11,266 nt of DNA, taken from positions 1-11,266 of the forward strand of contig NW_003111727.1 in NCBI RefSeq assembly GCF_000003605.2, written 5' to 3'. This document shows, piece after piece, positions 1 to 10,413 of the stretch. The notes beneath the pieces were generated by a model. The model was not told where the DNA came from, did no database searches, and worked only from the letters and a program-made list of their open reading frames with translations. The stretch comes from Saccoglossus kowalevskii. Its lineage: Eukaryota; Hemichordata; Enteropneusta; Harrimaniidae. A program made the translations under genes and the position numbers. Within the stretch, counting starts at the first letter, position 1, and the number at the start of each line of letters is the position of its first letter.

Positions 1-23
1 GATACCAGTGTTCCTTACATTGG

Positions 24-75
24 CTGTTGGTACATATATGTCTAATTTACAGACATCTAGTTTACTTACCAATAG
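24..75. repeat. Nested inverted repeat within the monomer (shown for unit 1)
   Basis: The outer arms CTGTTGGTA (24-32) and TACCAATAG (67-75) are complementary at eight of nine positions, and the ninth is a G opposite T. The inner arms ATGTCT (38-43) and AGACAT (51-56) are perfectly complementary around a 7-nt loop (44-50). After a T/C mismatch (37 and 57), two further pairs (35-36 with 58-59) can extend the inner stem. The structure recurs in every unit. It could extrude as a cruciform or fold in a transcript, which is inference. Variants that break a stem pair are few: A24 (three units), C41 (nine) and A56 (one). Confidence 0.75.
32..41. repeat. 10-bp palindrome ACATATATGT in the monomer (shown for unit 1)
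   Basis: Positions 32-41 equal their own reverse complement. The palindrome overlaps the inner arm of the nested inverted repeat and the first copy of the 8-bp direct repeat GTACATAT (30-37), whose second copy is at 75-82. It is intact in the 105 complete units with A36, T37 and T41. C37 (31 units) shrinks it to ACATGT, C37 with C41 destroys it, and G36 in unit 82 also breaks it. Such self-complementary AT-rich sites may bind dimeric proteins or melt easily. No binder can be named from the sequence. Confidence 0.65.
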
Positions 76-574
76 TACATATGATACCAGTGTTCCTTAC
101 ATTGGCTGTTGGTACATACATGTCTAATTTACAGACATCTAGTTTACTTACCAATAGTACATATGATACCAGTATTCCTTACATTGGCTGTTGGTACATA
201 TATGTCTAATTTACAGACATCTAGTTTACTTACCAATAGTACATATGATACCAGTATTCCTTACATTGGCTGTTGGTACATATATGTCTAATTTACAGAC
301 ATCTAGTTTACTTACCAATAGTACATATGATACCAGTATTCCTTGCATTGGCTGTTGGTACATACATGTCTAATTTACAGACATCTAGTTTACTTACCAA
401 TAGTACATACGATACCAGTGTTCCTTACATTGGCTGTTGGTACATATATGTCTAATTTACAGACATCTAGTTTACTTACCAATAGTACATATGATACCAG
501 TGTTCCTTACATTGGCTGTTGGTACATACATGCCTAATTTACAGACATCTAGTTTACTTACCAATAGTACATAT

Positions 575-820
575 GATACCAGTGTTCCTTACATTGGCTG
601 TTGGTACATACATGCCTAATTTACAGACATCTAGTTTACTTACCAATAGTACATATGATACCAGTATTCCTTGCATTGGCTGTTGGTACATATATGTCTA
701 ATTTACAGACATCCAGTTTACTTACCAATAGTACATATGATACCAGTATTCCTTACATTGGCTGTTGGTACATATATGTCTAATTTACAGACATCTAGTT
801 TACTTACCAATAGTACATAT
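575..820. repeat. Three-unit haplotype block, left copy (units 8-10)
   Basis: Unit 8 carries G10, C37 and C41. Unit 9 carries A10, G17 and C58. Unit 10 is a plain A10 unit. The same three in the same order form units 101-103 (8200-8445), identical over 246 bp, and units 107-109 (8692-8937), which differ only by C82 in the last two units. A shared three-unit string over more than 7 kb implies a duplicated segment, not repeated mutation. Confidence 0.8.
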
Positions 821-2296
821 GATACCAGTATTCCTTACATTGGCTGTTGGTACATATATGTCTAATTTACAGACATCTAGTTTACTTACCAATAGTACAT
901 ACGATACCAGTATTCCTTACATTGGCTGTTGGTACATATATGTCTAATTTACAGACATCTAGTTTACTTACCAATAGTACATATGATACCAGTGTTCCTT
1001 ACATTGGCTGTTGGTACATATATGTCTAATTTACAGACATCTAGTTTACTTACCAATAGTACATATGATACCAGTGTTCCTTACATTGGCTGTTGGTACA
1101 TATATGTCTAATTTACAGACATCTAGTTTACTTACCAATAGTACATATGATACCAGTGTTCCTTACATTGGCTGTTGGTACATATATGTCTAATTTACAG
1201 ACAACTAGTTTACTTACCAATAGTACATATGATACCAGTATTCCTTACATTGGCTGTTGGTACATATATGTCTAATTTACAGACATCTAGTTTACTTACC
1301 AATAGTACATATGATACCAGTGTTCCTTACATTGGCTGTTGGTACATATATGTCTAATTTACAGACATCTAGTTTACTTACCAATAGTACATATGATATC
1401 AGTATTCCTTACATTGGCTGTTGGTACATATATGTCTAATTTACAGACATCTAGTTTACTTACCAATAGTACATATGATACCAGTGTTCCTTACATTGGC
1501 TGTTGGTACATATATGTCTAATTTACAGACATCTAGTTTACTTACCAATAGTACATATGATACCAGTGTTCTTTACATTGGCTGTTGGTACATACATGTC
1601 TAATTTACAGACATCTAGTTTACTTACCAATAGTACATATGATATCAGTATTCCTTGCATTGGCTGTTGGTACATATATGTCTAATTTACAGACATCTAG
1701 TTTACTTACCAATAGTACATATGATACCAGTATTCCTTGCATTGGCTGTTGGTACATATATGTCTAATTTACAGACATCTAGTTTACTTACCAATAGTAC
1801 ATATGATACCAGTGTTCCTTACATTGGCTGTTGGTACATACATGTCTAATTTACAGACATCTAGTTTACTTACCAATAGTACATATGATATCAGTATTCC
1901 TTGCATTGGCTGTTGGTACATATATGTCTAATTTACAGACATCTAGTTTACTTACCAATAGTACATATGATATCAGTATTCCTTGCATTGGCTGTTGGTA
2001 CATATATGTCTAATTTACAGACATCTAGTTTACTTACCAATAGTACATATGATACCAGCATTCCTTACATTGGCTGTTGGTACATACATGTCTAATTTAC
2101 AGACATCTAGTTTACTTACCAATAGTACATATGATACCAGTGTTCCTTACATTGGCTGTTGGTACATACATGTCTAATTTACAGACATCTAGTTTACTTA
2201 CCAATAGTACATATGATATCAGTATTCCTTGCATTGGCTGTTGGTACATATATGTCTAATTTACAGACATCTAGTTTACTTACCAATAGTACATAT

Positions 2297-4182
2297 GATA
2301 CCAGCATTCCTTACATTGGCTGTTGGTACATATATGTCTAATTTACAGACATCTAGTTTACTTACCAATAGTACATATGATACCAGTGTTCCTTACATTG
2401 GCTGTTGGTACATATATGTCTAATTTACAGACATCTAGTTTACTTACCAATAGTACATATGATACCAGTGTTCCTTACATTGGCTGTTGGTACATATATG
2501 TCTAATTTACAGACATCTAGTTTACTTACCAATAGTACATATGATACCAGCATTCCTTACATTGGCTGTTGGTACATATATGTCTAATTTACAGACATCT
2601 AGTTTACTTACCAATAGTACATATGATACCAGCATTCCTTACATTGGCTGTTGGTACATATATGTCTAATTTACAGACATCTAGTTTACTTACCAATAGT
2701 ACATATGATACCAGTGTTCCTTACATTGGCTGTTGGTACATATATGTCTAATTTACAGACATCTAGTTTACTTACCAATAGTACATATGATACCAGTGTT
2801 CCTTACATTGGCTGTTGGTACATATATGTCTAATTTACAGACATCTAGTTTACTTACCAATAGTACATATGATACCAGTATTCCTTACATTGGCTGTTGG
2901 TACATATATGTCTAATTTACAGACATCTAGTTTACTTACCAATAGTACATATGATACCAGTGTTCCTTACATTGGCTGTTGGTACATATATGTCTAATTT
3001 ACAGACATCTAGTTTACTTACCAATAGTACATATGATACCAGTGTTCCTTACATTGGCTGTTGGTACATATATGTCTAATTTACAGACATCTAGTTTACT
3101 TACCAATAGTACATATGATACCAGCATTCCTTACATTGGCTGTTGGTACATATATGTCTAATTTACAGACATCTAGTTTACTTACCAATAGTACATATGA
3201 TACCAGCATTCCTTACATTGGCTGTTGGTACATATATGTCTAATTTACAGACATCTAGTTTACTTACCAATAGTACATATGATACCAGTATTCCTTACAT
3301 TGGCTGTTGGTACATATATGTCTAATTTACAGACATCTAGTTTACTTACCAATAGTACATATGATACCAGCATTCCTTACATTGGCTGTTGGTACATATA
3401 TGTCTAATTTACAGACATCTAGTTTACTTACCAATAGTACATATGATACCAGTATTCCTTACATTGGCTGTTGGTACATATATGTCTAATTTACAGACAT
3501 CTAGTTTACTTACCAATAGTACATATGATACCAGTGTTCCTTACATTGGCTGTTGGTACATATATGTCTAATTTACAGACATCTAGTTTACTTACCAATA
3601 GTACATATGATACCAGTGTTCCTTACATTGGCTGTTGGTACATATATGTCTAATTTACAGACATCTAGTTTACTTACCAATAGTACATATGATACCAGTG
3701 TTCCTTACATTGGCTGTTGGTACATATATGTCTAATTTACAGACATCTAGTTTACTTACCAATAGTACATATGATACCAGTGTTCCTTACATTGGCTGTT
3801 GGTACATATATGTCTAATTTACAGACATCTAGTTTACTTACCAATAGTACATATGATACCAGTGTTCCTTACATTGGCTGTTGGTACATATATGTCTAAT
3901 TTACAGACATCTAGTTTACTTACCAATAGTACATATGATACCAGTGTTCCTTACATTGGCTGTTGGTACATATATGTCTAATTTACAGACATCTAGTTTA
4001 CTTACCAATAGTACATATGATACCAGTGTTCCTTACATTGGCTGTTGGTACATATATGTCTAATTTACAGACATCTAGTTTACTTACCAATAGTACATAT
4101 GATACCAGTGTTCCTTACATTGGCTGTTGGTACATATATGTCTAATTTACAGACATCTAGTTTACTTACCAATAGTACATAT
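2297..4182. repeat. Array zone II (units 29-51): units differing only at positions 9-10
   Basis: All 23 units carry C5, A17, T37, T41, T58 and T82. They differ only in the dinucleotide at 9-10, which is TG, CA or TA. Units 30-33 (TG, TG, CA, CA) recur as units 37-40, 574 bp downstream, suggesting a seven-unit duplication with later replacement of two units (34-35 versus 41-42). The zone ends in a run of eight identical TG units. G17 and C37 are absent, which separates it sharply from zone I. No gene is seen. Confidence 0.85.
3527..4182. repeat. Run of eight identical monomers (units 44-51)
   Basis: Eight successive units, all of the C5, TG(9-10), A17, T37, T82 type, show no difference from one another over 656 bp. 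It is the longest stretch of identical units in the window. The likeliest cause is recent slippage or unequal-exchange amplification of a single unit. Such a stretch is also where an assembler is most likely to miscount copies, so the copy number of eight is less certain than the presence of the run. Confidence 0.85.
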
Positions 4183-4428
4183 GATACCAGTATTCCTTAC
4201 ATTGGCTGTTGGTACATATATGTCTAATTTACAGACATCTAGTTTACTTACCAATAGTACATATGATACCAGTATTCCTTACATTGGCTGTTGGTACATA
4301 CATGTCTAATTTACAGACATCTAGTTTACTTACCAATAGTACATATGATACCAGTATTCCTTACATTGGCTGTTGGTACATATATGTCTAATTTACAGAC
4401 ATCTAGTTTACTTACCAATAGTACATAT

Positions 4429-4509
4429 GATACCAGCATTCCTTACATTGGCTGTTGGTACATATATGTCTAATTTACAGACATCTAGTTACTTACCAAT
4501 AGTACATAT
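4429..4509. repeat. 81-bp monomer with a 1-bp deletion (unit 55)
   Basis: This unit has two T instead of three at monomer positions 61-63 (window 4489-4490), making it 81 bp. It is the only internal length change among 137 complete units, and it shifts the phase of everything downstream by one base. It is otherwise a CA(9-10) unit of the zone II type and is followed directly by the first T5 unit of zone III. It could be a true mutation or a homopolymer sequencing error. Read depth would decide. Confidence 0.85.
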
Positions 4510-4755
4510 GATATCAGTATTCCTTACATTGGCTGTTGGTACATATATGTCTAATTTACAGACATCTAGTTTACTTACCAATAGTACATATGATACCAGT
4601 ATTCCTTACATTGGCTGTTGGTACATATATGTCTAATTTACAGACATCTAGTTTACTTACCAATAGTACATATGATACCAGCATTCCTTACATTGGCTGT
4701 TGGTACATATATGTCTAATTTACAGACATCTAGTTTACTTACCAATAGTACATAT

Positions 4756-4919
4756 GATATCAGTAATCCTTACATTGGCTGTTGGTACATATATGTCTAA
4801 TTTACAGACATCTAGTTTACTTACCAATAGTACATATGATATCAGTAATCCTTACATTGGCTGTTGGTACATATATGTCTAATTTACAGACATCTAGTTT
4901 ACTTACCAATAGTACATAT
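4756..4919. repeat. Two adjacent A11 monomers (units 59-60)
   Basis: Both units read GATATCAGTAATCC at their start, combining T5, A10 and the transversion A11. The same linked combination appears in unit 70 (5658-5739) and again, 5.4 kb further on, in unit 137 (11152-11233), and never without T5. The linkage shows a single origin of the A11 haplotype followed by spread within the array. Confidence 0.85.
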
Positions 4920-5903
4920 GATATCAGTATTCCTTACATTGGCTGTTGGTACATATATGTCTAATTTACAGACATCTAGTTTACTTACCAATAGTACATA
5001 TGATACCAGTATTCCTTACATTGGCTGTTGGTACATACATGCCTAATTTACAGACATCTAGTTTACTTACCAATAGTACATATGATATCAGTATTCCTTA
5101 CATTGGCTGTTGGTACATATATGTCTAATTTACAGACATCTAGTTTACTTACCAATAGTACATATGATATCAGTATTCCTTACATTGGCTGTTGGTACAT
5201 ATATGTCTAATTTACAGACATCTAGTTTACTTACCAATAGTACATATGATACCAGTATTCCTTACATTGGCTGTTGGTACATATATGTCTAATTTACAGA
5301 CATCTAGTTTACTTACCAATAGTACATATGATATCAGTATTCCTTACATTGGCTGTTGGTACATATATGTCTAATTTACAGACATCTAGTTTACTTACCA
5401 ATAGTACATATGATACCAGTATTCCTTACATTGGCTGTTGGTACATATATGTCTAATTTACAGACATCTAGTTTACTTACCAATAGTACATATGATATCA
5501 GTATTCCTTACATTGGCTGTTGGTACATATATGTCTAATTTACAGACATCTAGTTTACTTACCAATAGTACATATGATATCAGTATTCCTTACATTGGCT
5601 GTTGGTACATATATGTCTAATTTACAGACATCTAGTTTACTTACCAATAGTACATATGATATCAGTAATCCTTACATTGGCTGTTGGTACATATATGTCT
5701 AATTTACAGACATCTAGTTTACTTACCAATAGTACATATGATACCAGTATTCCTTACATTGGCTGTTGGTACATATATGTCTAATTTACAGACATCTAGT
5801 TTACTTACCAATAGTACATATGATATCAGTATTCCTTACATTGGCTGTTGGTACATATATGTCTAATTTACAGACATCTAGTTTACTTACCAATAGTACA
5901 TAT

Positions 5904-6969
5904 GATACCAGTGTTCCTTACATTGGCTGTTGGTACATATATGTCTAATTTACAGACATCTAGTTTACTTACCAATAGTACATACGATACCAGTATTCCT
6001 TACATTGGCTGTTGGTACATATATGTCTAATTTACAGACATCTAGTTTACTTACCAATAGTACATATGATACCAGTGTTCCTTACATTGGCTGTTGGTAC
6101 ATATATGTCTAATTTACAGACATCTAGTTTACTTACCAATAGTACATATGATACCAGTATTCCTTACATTGGCTGTTGGTACATATATGTCTAATTTACA
6201 GACATCTAGTTTACTTACCAATAGTACATATGATACCAGTATTCCTTACATTGGCTGTTGGTACATATATGTCTAATTTACAGACATCTAGTTTACTTAC
6301 CAATAGTACATATGATACCAGCATTCCTTACATTGGCTGTTGGTACATATATGTCTAATTTACAGACATCTAGTTTACTTACCAATAGTACATATGATAC
6401 CAGCATTCCTTACATTGGCTGTTGGTACATACATGTCTAATTTACAGACATCTAGTTTACTTACCAATAGTACATACGATACCAGTATTCCTTACATTGG
6501 CTGTTGGTACATATATGTCTAATTTACAGACATCTAGTTTACTTACCAATAGTACATATGATATCAGTATTCCTTACATTGGCTGTTGGTACATATATGT
6601 CTAATTTACAGACATCTAGTTTACTTACCAATAGTACATATGATATCAGTATTCCTTACATTGGCTGTTGGTACATGTATGTCTAATTTACAGACATCTA
6701 GTTTACTTACCAATAGTACATATGATACCAGTATTCCTTACATTGGCTGTTGGTACATATATGTCTAATTTACAGACATCTAGTTTACTTACCAATAGTA
6801 CATATGATACCAGTATTCCTTACATTGGCTGTTGGTACATATATGTCTAATTTACAGACATCTAGTTTACTTACCAATAGTACATATGATACCAGTGTTC
6901 CTTACATTGGCTGTTGGTACATATATGTCTAATTTACAGACATCTAGTTTACTTACCAATAGTACATAT
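5904..6969. repeat. Array zone IV (units 73-85): transition zone
   Basis: G10 units return (73, 75, 85) among TA and CA units, two T5 units remain (81, 82), and C82 marks units 73 and 79. Unit 79 combines CA at 9-10 with C37 and C82. Unit 82 has the single-copy variant G36 at base 6677. G17 is still absent. The zone mixes alleles of zones II, III and V and has no sequence other than the repeat. Confidence 0.8.
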
Positions 6970-8199
6970 GATACCAGTATTCCTTGCATTGGCTGTTGGT
7001 ACATACATGTCTAATTTACAGACATCTAGTTTACTTACCAATAGTACATATGATACCAGTGTTCCTTACATTGGCTGTTGGTACATATATGTCTAATTTA
7101 CAGACATCTAGTTTACTTACCAATAGTACATATGATACCAGTATTCCTTGCATTGGCTGTTGGTACATATATGTCTAATTTACAGACATCTAGTTTACTT
7201 ACCAATAGTACATATGATACCAGTGTTCCTTGCATTGGATGTTGGTACATATATGTCTAATTTACAGACATCTAGTTTACTTACCAATAGTACATATGAT
7301 ACCAGTATTCCTTACATTGGCTGTTGGTACATATATGTCTAATTTACAGACATCTAGTTTACTTACCAATAGTACATATGATACCAGTATTCCTTACATT
7401 GGCTGTTGGTACATATATGTCTAATTTACAGACATCTAGTTTACTTACCAATAGTACATATGATACCAGTATTCCTTACATTGGCTGTTGGTACATATAT
7501 GTCTAATTTACAGACATCTAGTTTACTTACCAATAGTACATATGATACCAGTGTTCCTTACATTGGCTGTTGGTACATATATGTCTAATTTACAGACATC
7601 TAGTTTACTTACCAATAGTACATATGATACCAGTGTTCCTTACATTGGCTGTTGGTACATACATGCCTAATTTACAGACATCTAGTTTACTTACCAATAG
7701 TACATATGATACCAGTGTTCCTTGCATTGGATGTTGGTACATATATGTCTAATTTACAGACATCTAGTTTACTTACCAATAGTACATATGATACCAGTAT
7801 TCCTTACATTGGCTGTTGGTACATATATGTCTAATTTACAGACATCTAGTTTACTTACCAATAGTACATATGATACCAGTATTCCTTGCATTGGCTGTTG
7901 GTACATACATGTCTAATTTACAGACATCTAGTTTACTTACCAATAGTACATACGATACCAGTGTTCCTTACATTGGCTGTTGGTACATATATGTCTAATT
8001 TACAGACATCTAGTTTACTTACCAATAGTACATATGATACCAGTGTTCCTTACATTGGCTGTTGGTACATACATGTCTAATTTACAGACATCTAGTTTAC
8101 TTACCAATAGTACATATGATACCAGTATTCCTTACATTGGCTGTTGGTACATATATGTCTAATTTACAGACATCTAGTTTACTTACCAATAGTACATAT

Positions 8200-8937
8200 G
8201 ATACCAGTGTTCCTTACATTGGCTGTTGGTACATACATGCCTAATTTACAGACATCTAGTTTACTTACCAATAGTACATATGATACCAGTATTCCTTGCA
8301 TTGGCTGTTGGTACATATATGTCTAATTTACAGACATCCAGTTTACTTACCAATAGTACATATGATACCAGTATTCCTTACATTGGCTGTTGGTACATAT
8401 ATGTCTAATTTACAGACATCTAGTTTACTTACCAATAGTACATATGATACCAGTGTTCCTTACATTGGCTGTTGGTACATACATGTCTAATTTACAGACA
8501 TCTAGTTTACTTACCAATAGTACATATGATACCAGTGTTCCTTACATTGGCTGTTGGTACATACATGCCTAATTTACAGACATCTAGTTTACTTACCAAT
8601 AGTACATATGATACCAGTGTTCCTTACATTGGCTGTTGGTACATACATGCCTAATTTACAGACATCTAGTTTACTTACCAATAGTACATATGATACCAGT
8701 GTTCCTTACATTGGCTGTTGGTACATACATGCCTAATTTACAGACATCTAGTTTACTTACCAATAGTACATATGATACCAGTATTCCTTGCATTGGCTGT
8801 TGGTACATATATGTCTAATTTACAGACATCCAGTTTACTTACCAATAGTACATACGATACCAGTATTCCTTACATTGGCTGTTGGTACATATATGTCTAA
8901 TTTACAGACATCTAGTTTACTTACCAATAGTACATAC
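8200..8937. repeat. Two right-hand copies of the three-unit haplotype block (units 101-103 and 107-109)
   Basis: Units 101-103 and 107-109 each run: G10-C37-C41 unit, then A10-G17-C58 unit, then plain A10 unit. They start 492 bp apart, a six-unit step. Units 104-107 between them contain one C37 unit and three successive C41 units, so local amplification of the C41 type also occurred. The copies differ at position 82, where units 108 and 109 have C. Confidence 0.8.
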
Positions 8938-9838
8938 GATACCAGTGTTCCTTACATTGGCTGTTGGTACATATATGTCTAATTTACAGACATCTAGTTT
9001 ACTTACCAATAGTACATATGATACCAGTATTCCTTACATTGGCTGTTGGTACATATATGTCTAATTTACAGACATCCAGTTTACTTACCAATAGTACATA
9101 CGATACCAGTGTTCCTTACATTGGCTGTTGGTACATATATGTCTAATTTACAGACATCTAGTTTACTTACCAATAGTACATATGATACCAGTATTCCTTG
9201 CATTGGCTGTTGGTACATACATGTCTAATTTACAGACATCTAGTTTACTTACCAATAGTACATATGATACCAGTGTTCCTTACATTGGCTGTTGGTACAT
9301 ATATGTCTAATTTACAGACATCTAGTTTACTTACCAATAGTACATATGATACCAGTATTCCTTGCATTGGCTGTTGGTACATACATGTCTAATTTACAGA
9401 CATCTAGTTTACTTACCAATAGTACATATGATACCAGTGTTCCTTACATTGGCTGTTGGTACATATATGTCTAATTTACAGACATCTAGTTTACTTACCA
9501 ATAGTACATATGATACCAGTATTCCTTACATTGGCTGTTGGTACATATATGTCTAATTTACAGACATCCAGTTTACTTACCAATAGTACATACGATACCA
9601 GTGTTCCTTACATTGGCTGTTGGTACATATATGTCTAATTTACAGACATCTAGTTTACTTACCAATAGTACATATGATACCAGTATTCCTTGCATTGGCT
9701 GTTGGTACATACATGTCTAATTTACAGACATCTAGTTTACTTACCAATAGTACATATGATACCAGTGTTCCTTACATTGGCTGTTGGTACATATATGTCT
9801 AATTTACAGACATCTAGTTTACTTACCAATAGTACATA
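8938..9838. repeat. 492-bp segmental duplication inside the dimeric region
   Basis: Bases 8938-9346 (units 110-114 without the last base) are identical to 9430-9838 (units 116-120), 492 bp or six units downstream. The match covers the distinctive C58/C82 unit (111 and 117) and the G17/C37 unit (113 and 119). It ends at T9347 versus C9839 on the right and is bounded on the left by the differences between units 109 and 115. This indicates a six-unit duplication that has barely diverged. Confidence 0.8.
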
Positions 9839-10249
9839 CGATACCAGTATTCCTTACATTGGCTGTTGGTACATATATGTCTAATTTACAGACATCTAGT
9901 TTACTTACCAATAGTACATATGATACCAGTGTTCCTTACATTGGCTGTTGGTACATATATGTCTAATTTACAGACATCTAGTTTACTTACCAATAGTACA
10001 TATGATACCAGTATTCCTTGCATTGGCTGTTGGTACATACATGTCTAATTTACAGACATCTAGTTTACTTACCAATAGTACATATGATACCAGTGTTCCT
10101 TACATTGGCTGTTGGTACATACATGCCTAATTTACAGACATCTAGTTTACTTACCAATAGTACATATGATACCAGTATTCCTTGCATTGGCTGTTGGTAC
10201 ATACATGTCTAATTTACAGACATCTAGTTTACTTACCAATAGTACATAT
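8938..10249. repeat. Dimeric higher-order repeat, 164 bp x 8 (units 110-125)
   Basis: Sixteen successive units alternate strictly at position 10: G10 in every even-numbered unit from 110 to 124, A10 in every odd-numbered one from 111 to 125. Five of the eight A10 members (113, 115, 119, 123, 125) also carry G17 and C37, and two (111, 117) carry C58 and C82. The G10 members are nearly uniform (unit 120 has C82; unit 124 has C37 and C41). The working repeat here is therefore a 164-bp dimer, and the pattern ends at unit 126, where two A10 units follow each other. A 164-bp dimer is near nucleosomal length, which is suggestive only. Confidence 0.8.
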
Positions 10250-10413
10250 GATACCAGTATTCCTTACATTGGCTGTTGGTACATATATGTCTAATTTACA
10301 GACATCTAGTTTACTTACCAATAGTACATATGATACCAGTATTCCTTACATTGGCTGTTGGTACATATATGTCTAATTTACAGACATCTAGTTTACTTAC
10401 CAATAGTACATAT

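Larger units (their letters stand above)
1..82 (+). repeat. Reference monomer (unit 1) and its allele positions
   Basis: This is the first unit and the reference for numbering. Among the 137 complete units, position 5 is C (118) or T (19). Positions 9-10 are TG (57), TA (69) or CA (11). Position 11 is A in four units. Position 17 is G in 22. Position 24 is A in three. Position 37 is C in 31, and position 41 is C in nine of those. Position 58 is C in five. Position 82 is C in ten. Three variants occur once: T14 (base 1572), A56 (base 1204) and G36 (base 6677). Segments 18-23, 25-35, 42-55 and 59-81 never vary by substitution. T5 creates GATATC, C37 creates ACATGT or ACATGC, and T82 completes CATATG across the unit junction. 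The choice of first base is arbitrary. Confidence 0.93.
1..2296. repeat. Array zone I (units 1-28): mixed haplotypes
   Basis: Units here mix G10 and A10 types and carry G17 in units 5, 9, 21, 22, 24, 25 and 28, and C37 in units 2, 5, 7, 8, 20, 23, 26 and 27. Units 7 and 8 also have C41. A local pattern, a G10 unit with C37 followed by a T5-A10-G17 unit, occurs three times (units 20-21, 23-24, 27-28), pointing to short-range duplication of about 250-330 bp. In zone I the T5 units start at unit 18 (base 1395), whereas units 1-11 resemble zone V. Two single-copy variants lie here, A56 at 1204 (unit 15) and T14 at 1572 (unit 20). No gene or non-repeat sequence is present. Confidence 0.85.
4183..5903. 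repeat. Array zone III (units 52-72): no G10 allele, rich in GATATC units
   Basis: None of these 21 units has G10, although G10 is present in 57 of the 137 complete units overall. From unit 56 on, T5 units dominate (units 56, 59, 60, 61, 63, 64, 66, 68, 69, 70, 72). T5 and C5 units alternate in units 63-68 apart from one doubling. Unit 62 is an isolated unit with C37 and C41 (HP type), otherwise found near the ends. Zone III also holds the only internal indel and three of the four units with A11. Its boundaries with G10 units at 4183 and 5904 look like old exchange breakpoints. Confidence 0.85.

Noticed and set aside
44-52. Splice acceptor-like TTTACAG after TCTAAT on the plus strand
   Set aside because: The pattern is short and lacks a long pyrimidine tract, and no exon or coding sequence exists nearby to be spliced.
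4373-4636. An 87-codon open frame, longer than all others
   Set aside because: The extra length comes only from the 1-bp deletion in unit 55, which shifts the frame and delays the stop. It encodes the same repeat-derived peptide again and is not a distinct gene.
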